The translations under genes and the position numbers were made by a program. This document shows, piece after piece, positions 11,103-20,401 of a DNA stretch of 64,000 bases; positions within the stretch are counted from its first letter, which is position 1, and every line of letters begins with the position of its first letter. The stretch lies in NCBI GenBank assembly GCA_949357655.1, contig CASHTG010000012.1:2976001-3040000 (forward strand). The letters are read 5' to 3'. The stretch is from Parascedosporium putredinis (taxonomy: Eukaryota; Ascomycota; Sordariomycetes; Microascales; Microascaceae). The notes under the pieces were generated by a model. That model was not told the DNA's origin, made no database searches, and saw only the letters and a program-made list of their open reading frames with translations.

Positions 11103-12054
11103 GTTGGAGAGTTCTGTCGAAATAGCACTCGGATCTCACAGGTGCTGGTTACGATGGAAGGGAGGGGCGCAAAAGATTTTTTCGTTTTCGTGATCCAGAG
11201 AAGAAGTTTGGCGTCGCTCTGGCGGCAGGTTGTGCCGGTTCGTCCTGACTGGCGAAGCGAAGCGGGGCACGCACCCTCTGAGAACAGGTAGATTTGGGCT
11301 GACAATTCAGCATGCACTTGGGGAAACGCAGGGCTGCTCCATGGGATCCATTGATTGAGCCTGTGTCAAATCGGGTCTGGTGGGTTTAGTTGACCAAGTG
11401 CGTGCAGAGCATAATAACATTGATCATTCATTGATGACTGATGATGTAACTCCTCTTCATGCTCTCCCCGACCAAGTACTTTCTAGCGCTTTTTCTTTTC
11501 TCTCTTTCTCATTTTGTGTCCAGTCAGATGAATCCTATTGGAAGTAGTTTGACGGAGCATCAGTCAATGACACCCATTGCCTTTTGAGCACCGATAAGTT
11601 GATCATCACAGGTGCCACTTGACCCAACCGATTGGTTAGCTATCCCTGTCTCGAGGCCGCCACTCGAACGCACTGTTGCGCTTTTGTTTGTTCCCAAAAC
11701 GAGGGCGAGGGGGCGTCGGGCGTCGGGCAACTATCTGCGCCGATTTAGTCCATGGATAACGGATACAATCGACATTCATAAATCGCATTTCGGTAGCAAT
11801 ATCTAAGCTTCTAAGTAGTGGCCCCTTATTGATTACTTGTCCCTCTTTCCAAGGAGGGAGGCTGCCGTGATTTTCTCCAAACGCCGTTTCTTGGGTATCA
11901 TTCCGTCTACACTCCTCCCACGAACGATGAATAGTAAACAAGGAGAATCCAAAAAGAAATTGAAAAGAGAAGGAAGGCTGAGGTGGATGCTAAGCCACGC
12001 GGGGTTTCGTGATCTCGGTAACAAGGGCGGAAGATGAGGGCATAGAAAACCGCT
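11103..12054. other. Intergenic: MetAP2 promoter and ERCC6L2-like 3' flank
   Basis: No gene recognised in about 950 bases. TGA-rich patches (for example ATTGATCATTCATTGATGACTGATG near 11418-11442) are the only visible pattern. Confidence 0.5.
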
Positions 12055-15000
12055 TCATAGCTCGTCATCGTCATCGCTGTGATCGAGAATAAAGACTGAC
12101 ACCCGAGCTGCACCTTCCGACTTTGGTAGGAGCTCGGGCTTGCTCTTCAACTTTGCCGCTCCTTCCGCGGCTTCTCCATCCTCCTCCTTTTTACCGGTGT
12201 ATCGTGCACTCTCTCCGCCTTTGTGATGCTCGTAGGTTGTTGCGGGCTTGTCTCCGCCTTGACTACCCTAGCCGCCGGTTCCCTCTTCATCCCATGTAGC
12301 TTATCTCTATTTGCTTCGGCCTTGACGCTCCCTTGCTCTCCGGGGCGCGGAGTCCCAGTCGCCCTCGTGTCCAGGGACGCCGTCGACCCCCGTTCCAGCC
12401 TCAAGGCGCGCCGCTTATAAAACTTGTCGAGGCAGTTTCTCCGCTCCTCTTGCGTCATACTCTCCACCACGAGGGCGAATTCCGTCGCGCTCGGAAACCC
12501 AAACTCTGTCGCCATGGAGCAAAACTGCCGCCTCATAGCCTCCTCTGGCGGATTGTAAATATGCGCACCGGTCGCTCCTAGTTCGGTGCTTTCGAAGAGA
12601 GGGTCTGCCGCGAAAAGAGCGCTATCATCATCGAGGTCCGCGTCTGAATCTCCAGCCAGCTCGGCGCGACGCGACAGCTGCTGCTCGACCTTGGAGGACC
12701 CCACCACTTCCGAATTCTCGTGCGTGTATTCCACGCCCACGGACGCCAGGATGGCTTGTATCGCGTCGCTCTTCGGCTTCTCGTTCTTCTTGGGCCCGAG
12801 TAACTCCTCCTTGTCCTCAGCAGCGACGAGGACGGCCAGCTGGCTCATGCCCCCATCATCGTCCGGGCCCTCCTTCTTCACCGCAGCTGTCATTTCCTCG
12901 TCTTTAATCGCCTTATCAATGTCCACATCAACGAGGCTGATGCCGGCTCGCGCTTCCGCAATGTTGGTCTTGTTGACAATCTCGCGCAACACGAGCTGGT
13001 CACCATGGTAGTTGAAGATGTTGGACAGTCCAAAAATCTCTCCCTTCCGCTCCTCGTCTTTCTGCACGCCCTTGAAGTACCGCCTCTCTTCCGACGCGTT
13101 ATAGCCAATGTTGGCCTGCTGCTGCTTGTAAATCTGTCGCGCGTATACAATCTCCTCCACCGTGCCGGCCGAGATGAGCCGGAAGACGTCCACGTCTCGC
13201 GTTTGGCCGATACGGTAGGCTCTGTCCTGCGCTTGTAGATCGTACGAGGGGTTCCAGTGAGGGTCTATAATGACAACCTTGTTCGCGGATGTGATGTTGA
13301 GGCCAACCCCTCCCGCCTTGGTCGAGATCAAAAAGACAAACTGGCTCGGGTCCGAGTTGAAGTCGTCCACCACCCTTTGCCGCTCGTCGTAGCTCAGTGA
13401 CCCGTCCAAGTAGCTGACCGAGTAACTCGTGTTGCTAAAAAGATACTGCAGGATTCGGAGAAGCTTGACGCTATGGGAAAACACAAGCACCTTGTCCCCG
13501 TTTCCGTGCCAGAATCGCAGGAGCTTCTTCAAAATCTTCCACTTGCCACAGAATTCCGGGTTGGCGAGGTTCACCATCGAGTCCCTCTTCTCGTAAAGCG
13601 TTCGCCACGTGTCCGGCAACGCGAGCTGCAGCATCTTGAGCTCCGACGCTTGCTTGTCGGCCAAGTCGAGCGACGAGGGGACCATGAGCGTGACGTGGTT
13701 CGACATCTTTTGCAGCGCCATCATGCAGGGGAAAATCTTGGACTGCCACGCTCGCCCGTCGGGCAGGAGCTTGTAGCAGCACCACCCTTTTTCGCCCGCA
13801 CCCCCTTTCGCTCATCTTACCACAGTCGCAAGGGTCCCCGAGGGTGCGCAGCAAGGTCACCATTTCGCTGTCGAGAAAGTTCTCGTACGCCTCCTTTTGC
13901 ACGTCGGTGAGCGGGCAAAACACCACCTTGTCGCTCTTCTTGGGCAGCTGGTCCGCGATGAGCGTCTTCATGCGCCGCAAGAAGAACCGGGGCAGGAGGT
14001 TCTGGACCAGCTGCTTCGCCCGCTTTCGGGCAATGCTCAGCTGCTTGAGCGTCGCGTCGTGGGACTGCCCGATCGTGAGGGGCCGCGAAATGGTCCTCGT
14101 CCACTCGGCGAGCGACCCAAACTGCGCGGGGTTGGTCCAGTTGAGCAGCGTCCAGAGCTCGTCGTAGGAATTTTGTATCGCGGTGCCCGTGAGGCCGATG
14201 CGGCAAAGGGAGTTCACCTCGTCCATGGCCTTGGTGGTTTCCGAGCGTCGGTCTTTGAGGACGTGGCACTCGTCCGCCACAACCGCGTCCCACTCCACGC
14301 CGTTGATGCTGCTCTTGTTCTGCTTGTACGTCTGGTAGGTGGTAATCATGACTTCCAGCAGACCCGACCTTGCCGTCATCACCGCGTCCTCTTTCGATAC
14401 GCCGTGGCAAACGTCGACATGCCACCACCCCCACCGGTCCAGCTCGTTTTTCCAGTTCTTGATCAGAGTGCCCGGGCACACGACGAGAACCCTGGGATAC
14501 CAAGTCCGGGGTTTCGCCGCATCGCGCGCATCCGCTTCCTGTCCCTCTCGTCGCCAGTTTTGCCAAAGGCGGCCGTGAGGAACGCCACCACCTGCACCGT
14601 CTTCCCCAGGCCCATGTCATCGCCCAGGATCCCGCCCTCCTGGTTCACAAACAAGCGATGGAGAAACTGGACACCCGTGATTTGGTAATCACGAAGGTAT
14701 TGGGCAATCGAAGCCGGGATGAGGCCGCCAGATCGCTCGAGTTCGACATCTTTGTATGCCCGGTGCGGCCGTATACCGCTCGCTGCGTCAAACAGCGGTC
14801 GCTCCTGCAATTCTTCCAGCCTTCCCTCCTCTCCGAGGTCGACATTGTGGTATTGTGGAGGTAACCTCAGCCCCGCAGTCTCGAGAATCTTCTTGTTCTC
14901 GTCAAAGACTTTGCGCCGCTGCCGTATGTAATCCGGTACCCCGGCCTCCTCGAGCTCGTCTCCTGGTGGCGGTTCCTGTTGGGCGGCCTTGTTCTTCTTG

Positions 15001-15271
15001 GCCGGCCGCCCCCGGGTGGCCTTTTTCGCGGCCCCATGTACCGAACGGCGCTTCCTTTTCCCCTTTAAATCCTTTCCGTCGTCCGAGTCATCCGTCCACA
15101 GAACCTTGGCTTCAATTTCTTGCTCTTGGGGCGCCGCCCTGGGCGCGGGCAGTTTGTCGCCGTCGCGTCTTTCGACGCGTCGGTGGGGGCCGGTCCAAAG
15201 TCCCACTCGGACTCGGAGGCCGTCGACAGATCATCTATGACAATGACCTGGTTCTTCGATTCGGAGACCAT
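12055..15271 (-). CDS. SNF2-family ATPase of the ERCC6L2/Rad26-like group
   Basis: DNA-repair/chromatin translocase; human ERCC6L2 acts in end joining and transcription-linked repair. Single exon, about 1072 residues after repair. The start MVSESKNQ (15271) is chosen because the reading frame farther upstream has no ATG. Order: acidic tail with VIVIDD (residues 9-14), basic linker, SNF2 core with DDMGLGKT (about 210), DECH box (about 333), a Cys-rich GWCCYK insert, then helicase C with STKAGGVGLN and DRAYRIGQTRDVDV. The RRYFKGVQKDEERKGEIFG block and a C-terminal DKFYKRR block resemble the ERCC6L2-specific regions. Four breaks: around 15105-15145, A pair 14502-14503, C run 13801-13805 (one too many) and T run 12152-12154. 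Repairing the last adds a 32-residue tail ending VFILDHSDDDDEL. Confidence 0.88.
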
Positions 15272-15993
15272 TTCAAAATCTTGCACTGCATATCGAATCA
15301 CAGGCCCTTCTTTTTGCGATTTGGTTATTCCCGAACGCTACCCCCGGTGGGCGACTTGTCGTGAATATGGGGGAGCCACCCACTTTACGCGGGTGATTAG
15401 TCAGCGGGTGATACTCGCCAGGCTCCAGCCCATCACTACTAGTGCTTGCGATCGAAACTGACATGGCAAAAGGTTCACGGATATGAGCTTGATAAGTTGT
15501 CGATGGTACATACAAGGAGATGTTGGCGGCCGTGGCCGTGGGTGCACAGATGAAGTAAAATTCTCGGTCAATCAATGACCAAAAAAGTGAAGAACCTCAA
15601 AATCATATTTCATTTTGGTTATATATCATGTCGAAGTACAAGATAGTACAAGTAGCAGATACAAAAGAGCGGAGGGCGAGCAAGGCAGGCTAAAGCACCC
15701 TCGCAGCCGGGGAAAATTTCAGGGCGCCACGCTAGAACCGATATAACACAGATAGAAGAAACATGGAATAATGTACAACAAGGGTAAAAATCGCAGCCAA
15801 AGGCCATGGACGTCAAGCCAACGTCTTGGAGCCGGGGTGGAAGAAACGTAACCAAAAGATCTAGCCAGCCTCGGGCACGTTGGTAGAGAAGTGTTGGTAG
15901 GTGGATGGCGTCGGTGACGGAGACGAGCAGGTATTCGGGGGACACAAAGGGTTCGTAAAAGTCCCCTGTAGACGCGCAGGCCATACGACTTGA
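15272..15993. other. Intergenic between ERCC6L2-like and Ups1-like genes
   Basis: About 720 bases; the right half is the 3' flank of the Ups1-like gene, the left half the promoter of the ERCC6L2-like gene. No additional gene or repeat seen. Confidence 0.5.
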
Positions 15994-16688
15994 TTAGGCC
16001 ATGCGAGTTTGCCTCTCTCTCCGAACCATCTCCAGAACGCCCATGACACCAGAGTGGCGGATCGTCTCAAGGACGACCCTCATGCCCTCGCGGCTCTTGC
16101 CAAGCTGGTCGACAGTTTTGGTAGAGGCCATCTTCTCGATGCTGCCACGAATTCTCCGACCCATCCAGCCCGAGAGCCAGCGGTCCTCCCGGACATCCTG
16201 GAGGTGGCCCCTGATTTTTCTCCAAGTCGAGACCGGAAAATGACCGTGGTGGAAACCTCGGTGCTAGATTCGCTTCCAATCTTGGTTGGGGCTCTGGAAG
16301 CGTCGGGTATCTTGTATGTTTGTTGTTCAATGACGCTGAGAACGCCGGCAAAGTTGAGGTTTCGGCTCTCCGTGCGCATCCAGCCTTCGCGTATGTCGAC
16401 TACGCTCGTTTCGAGGATATAGCTTGCCTTCTCGGCTGATTTTCCGCCCGTGACACCGGCGGGGAGAAGCTTGAAGATGGCAGAGGGCATCCTCGACTTC
16501 TTGAGGTGGATGCGGGTCATGTGTAGGCGACCGGTCTTGGAATCGACCTCGCTCGAAATGGTGTCGGTGCTGAGGACATGGCCGGCAAAAGGATTAATGG
16601 TAGGGGACGAGTATCGAAGGAAGTAGGCGAGGGTTACGGCGGGGAAGGGATGGGCGTAGGTGTTGGTGGCGGTGTGGTAGAGAACCAT
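15994..16688 (-). CDS. UPS1: PRELI/MSF1-domain mitochondrial lipid-transfer protein, Ups1 type
   Basis: Ups1 with Mdm35 shuttles phosphatidic acid across the mitochondrial intermembrane space for cardiolipin synthesis. Single exon, about 231 residues. Start MVLYHTATNTYAHPFPAV; then FLRYSSPTINPFAGHVLSTD, TRIHLKKSRMPSAIFKLL, an ILETSVVDIREGWMRTESRN strand pair and NFAGVLSVIEQQTY, all typical of the fungal Ups1/Msf1 group. One A is missing in the minus-strand A run (T 16215-16219 on plus). As given the frame turns into a Ser/Arg-rich tail; with six A it reads GEKIRGHLQDVREDRWLSGW and continues to the C-terminal KSREGMRVVLETIRHSG helix and the stop at 15994-15996. The Ups2-type paralogue is at 5341-5925. 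Confidence 0.9.
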
Positions 16689-17950
16689 TTTGAGAGTCGT
16701 GTGCAGAAAAACGTAAAGAGTTCGTGAAGTGGCGGGTTAGATGTCAGGTGCTCGGGGCCGAGAGTATCGCGTCGTGATCATTCATCAATCGCAAGGCCGT
16801 GGAAGTCTGAAAAGCGCATCGACATCAAGCACCGGAGGATGTGATCGATGCGAGGGTGGTCCCACGTAAAGGGGTTTTAGTAAATGGTTGTGTCGGTCGT
16901 AAGGCGGGTACGGTAAGCCTGTCGGGAGGCCATAAAGAATTTCGAGATCTCGAGGCTTCAACCTCGGGTATTAAATTTTGGCGGATCAATTGGGCCGCGG
17001 AACTTTTCTTGATGGAGAAAAATGAACCGGGACGAGGCAGCGAAGTGAAAAGAAGATGAAAACACTAAAAGAATCAAAGAAAAGAATTGAAAAAAGGAGG
17101 AAGGGGGAAAGAAGCAAAAGGCCCACGAGAATCGGGGTATTGACAGGTGTGAGGTGGTGTGGTGGTGCCGGATGTGCTGGGAAAGACGGGCAAAAATTGC
17201 TTTGACCGGCTTGTTTCCCAGATTGTCGTGGCTCCTGATCGAACGACATGAGCCCAGAAGCGGCAACACAACAGGCCGTTTTCACATGATAACTCTATCG
17301 ATTTGATTGGCTGACCCCGCAATGTTAAGCCAATAAAAGGGGGATGCGTGTCCGAGTGGCGAAAGCCACTTTGGCAGCTGCGGCCGCTTGGTTTATCACT
17401 AACTGCCAGCTGTGTCGCTAGTCAGTGAGCTTGTGTCTCTCGAGGAGAGGAAATTCGCCAACCTTGACCATCATAATAGCCACAAGACGCTCGCTTTTCT
17501 CAGAGTGATACCGTTTTCTAGGATTCCATTTCCTATTTTATTAATAAAAATGCTACATAAATATTTTTTTTGGACTGGGGAAGGGGAGGAGAGGGAGGGC
17601 TCGGTGCGCAAGGTTTGCCAGCGTGCAGATGCATGAGAGCGAGAATCGTCATTTTCCCGCAGCCCATGCGGGATAGTGCCGCCCAAACTTCGAGCCAGCC
17701 CATGCTAAGAGACACAGCCCGGCCCACGCGACGTCATTTATTACTCCTTCGCCCTCTTCGATGCACTGTGGCTTCCCTGATGAATACCTTATCCTTTGCT
17801 AAACTACGTGATGCTAAGCCCAACATGTAGATCGCTCCCGTAAGGAAATTTAAGTTGCGAGAGCTTTGCAATATCTGACCCGGCCCGAGTGGGGCGCCGT
17901 TACGGTAAACGCCAAGGCGCCGCCTCACCGTGATTGATATTTATGGATGT
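16689..17950. other. Intergenic between Ups1-like and amidase genes
   Basis: About 1.26 kb, no gene recognised. A stretch at 17346-17365 (GCGTGTCCGAGTGGC) resembles a class II tRNA D arm but has no matching T arm. The middle (17040-17110) is polypurine on the plus strand. Confidence 0.5.
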
Positions 17951-20401
17951 CTACAGAGCGAGTCTTTGCTTCAATTTGTACTCCCTCAATGCATCCACGA
18001 TTCTTTGGGCCATGGCCAACACTTTTCTTCTTGGAATCGCTGCCCTACGATTTGAATGCACGCAGGCGCTCCGTGGTACATGTCCGCGTCATCTGCTGCA
18101 GATGTTAGTAGACTGCTTCTGATGGAGCAAGATTTCCGCGCATGGGGCAAAGGGAACACGAATTTTTCAAATGGAAAAGCGGCGACGCGGGATACTGACA
18201 GGCTTCCCAATTTTCTTTATCTCGGTCACCCACCGGGACATATGCTGGGTCTTGGTGATCAACATGCTTATCAGAGAATGTCACCGGGATTACAACAGTG
18301 ACGTAGTCGAGGGTATTCACAACTAGCGTATAAGCTGCGGAGCGTTTTTATCTTAGTCCACGCGAGCAGATTTTAGGATTCTTTTTTTCTTGGAAATTTC
18401 TCAACTCACTGTAATAGGATGGCTTTCCAGGAATAACGGCCGCCGATGGCATCACTGCAAAACGTTGTCAACACTAGCCCGGGAGAGATTAAAAGTAGAA
18501 GGCGCACACTTACCAGGCATTATCAAGCCGTCCACTGGTCGACCTGCTCAGCAAGCTATTTGTTAGTCTCCCGGACACGGGTAATTTAGGGTGCTACAGC
18601 TTCATACCGGTTTTCGTCTGGTTCTCCGTCGAAAGCCAATAGTCGTTATATCCGTTGCGAAACGCGTGCAGTCTCTGAACTAGCCCCTCTATCTCGATCG
18701 CATTGAGGGGGGTTGGGGCTGCCCGTCAGGGTAATAGGGGGCGAGCTCGGGGATGAAGGGCTCCCCAGAGAGCAAGCTGCTGGGGCACGTCGTAGTTTCC
18801 GTCCGCGTTTACTAGTTGAGTCTTGTCTACCCGTTAGCCAAAGACGAAACGGTCGGCTGTGATTTAGCGTGTCCCGTACATGTAGAATTTCCGCTTCTTG
18901 GTGGTTCGGCGGCTCCCATTCTATTATCTAGCTTTCTCAGTCTCATGAGTATTTTGCTCATCGCTTCCTAGGAAAACCGGGATCCCGCGTACATGGTGGT
19001 TTTGGCTTTCTAATGCGGCCGCAACCATGGAGAGGGCTCGCTCTATGGGTGGGTGCGGCCGCACCACCCGTCATGTTTGAAGACGCCAAAGGAGAGCGTC
19101 CCATCCCGAGCAGCTCTCGCACTCTCCTCGCGCCAAGGCAGGGGCGTCATTTCAGGATCGTGACGCCAGGGTTGGGTAGAAAGCAGGGACTTGAACAGGA
19201 GCTGTACGGATGTGATAGACCGGCCAAGTATGCCAGGAACAGTGGGGATATGGACTTGACCTTTTGACTGAGAGCTGTATTAGAGGCCTATTCTTCCCCC
19301 ATTTTCGTCTTCGCAATAAGAATTTCTCACGTTTTTGAGAAACATGGGATGTGGGAAGTGCCAAGGACCGTTGCTTACCGAATTCGCTACATTTTTGAAA
19401 GACAGCCTTCCCGAAGAAGGCTTCACGCTGAAGAGTCCATTATATGCTGCTGGGACTGAGACGGACCCCCTAGGCGATGTTAGAACCGGTGACTGATTCC
19501 ACCCAAAAGCCCTCGCCCGCAACTTACCAACATCGGTCCCGATCCCGATGGCACTTCCTCCCAAGATTTGAATAGCCCCCTCCCCTAGAGACGTCCCGGT
19601 CAGTTTCAATATATACGTGTTTTGAGGGTTTATAGCTTTCGAAAAAAAGAAGCCTATTCACCTCCAGAGCTTCCTCCAGAAGATAGGTTCTGGTTGACAG
19701 GATTGTAATTATATCCGAGAATGTTGTTGTTTGTTTCGCCGTACCAGAGACTCTGCACACACGTGGTTTTCCCAATGATGACGGCCCCCAAAGATTCGAG
19801 TTCAGTAATGAGCTCGCTTTGGACAAGGCCATTGAGGGGAGTCCCTGTTCCCCTCAAAGGAGTTGATCCAGCCAACATAGCCCATGGTGGTATTTAGACC
19901 TTTAACATGGTATTGATCCTTGACAGTCACGGGGAGCCCATGAAGCAGGCCCTTGGGCTTCCCTCCCGTGTTAGATATAAATCTAGCTCCCTAGCTTGGG
20001 CGATTGCCCGCTTAAAATTTATTTCTAAAAGGATTTGTTCTATACAACTGGTTAAAATCACTCCAGCTGCTCTAATGCGGGGATGCACGTCATACCAGCT
20101 GATGAGCGAACGCGGCGCGTTTGCAGAATGCCGTCACGACAGCCTCGGACGTCAGAGTCCCGTTGGATATCAAAGCCAGCAGCTCCGTCATGTCAACTGA
20201 TGTGATGGCTAGGGTTTCTCCGTCAAGAAGGCTCTCTATAAACTCCCCGCGATGGCCTGGCGGCTGCTAGCCATCTCGACGAGTTTGGTCCAGGAGCCAT
20301 TCAGCCGGTATCTTTGACTGGTCATTCTGTAACTTTGCCCGGACGAGCTCTTGCCACGAAGCACCTTGCTCAGAGGAACCGCTCGCCAGCCATCCTACCA
20401 T
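17951..20401 (-). CDS. Amidase-signature family hydrolase (fungal acetamidase-like), frame heavily broken
   Basis: Hydrolyses amides to acid plus ammonia; substrate unknown. Start MVGWLASGSSEQ at 20401. Proposed exons (minus): 20401-20096, 20047-19662, 19584-19528, 19469-19379, 19260-18608, 18543-18514, 18454-18410, 18322-18199, 18092-17951. The catalytic triad survives: Lys in GAVIIGKTT, cis-Ser in LSSGGSSGGE, nucleophile Ser in GTDVGGSVSVPAAYNG. The C-terminal part keeps PVDGLIMPV, YVTVVIPVTF and GAPACIQIVGQRF. Frame breaks lie near 19955-19957, 19836-19839, 19466-19470, 19064-19065, 18762-18768 (CT unit), 18707-18712 and 18022, and a TAG occurs at 20267-20269. Most resemble the homopolymer errors elsewhere; the TAG does not, unless two compensating indels flank it. 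Functional gene and young pseudogene both remain open. Confidence 0.75.

Noticed and set aside
13795..13825. Programmed ribosomal frameshifting as a general explanation of the frame switches
   Set aside because: Sites share no slippery heptamer or downstream structure, occur several times per gene and track run length, so error is simpler.
17341..17420. tRNA-like D arm (GTCCGAGTGGCGAAAGCC)
   Set aside because: No T arm, no acceptor pairing and no plausible anticodon stem.
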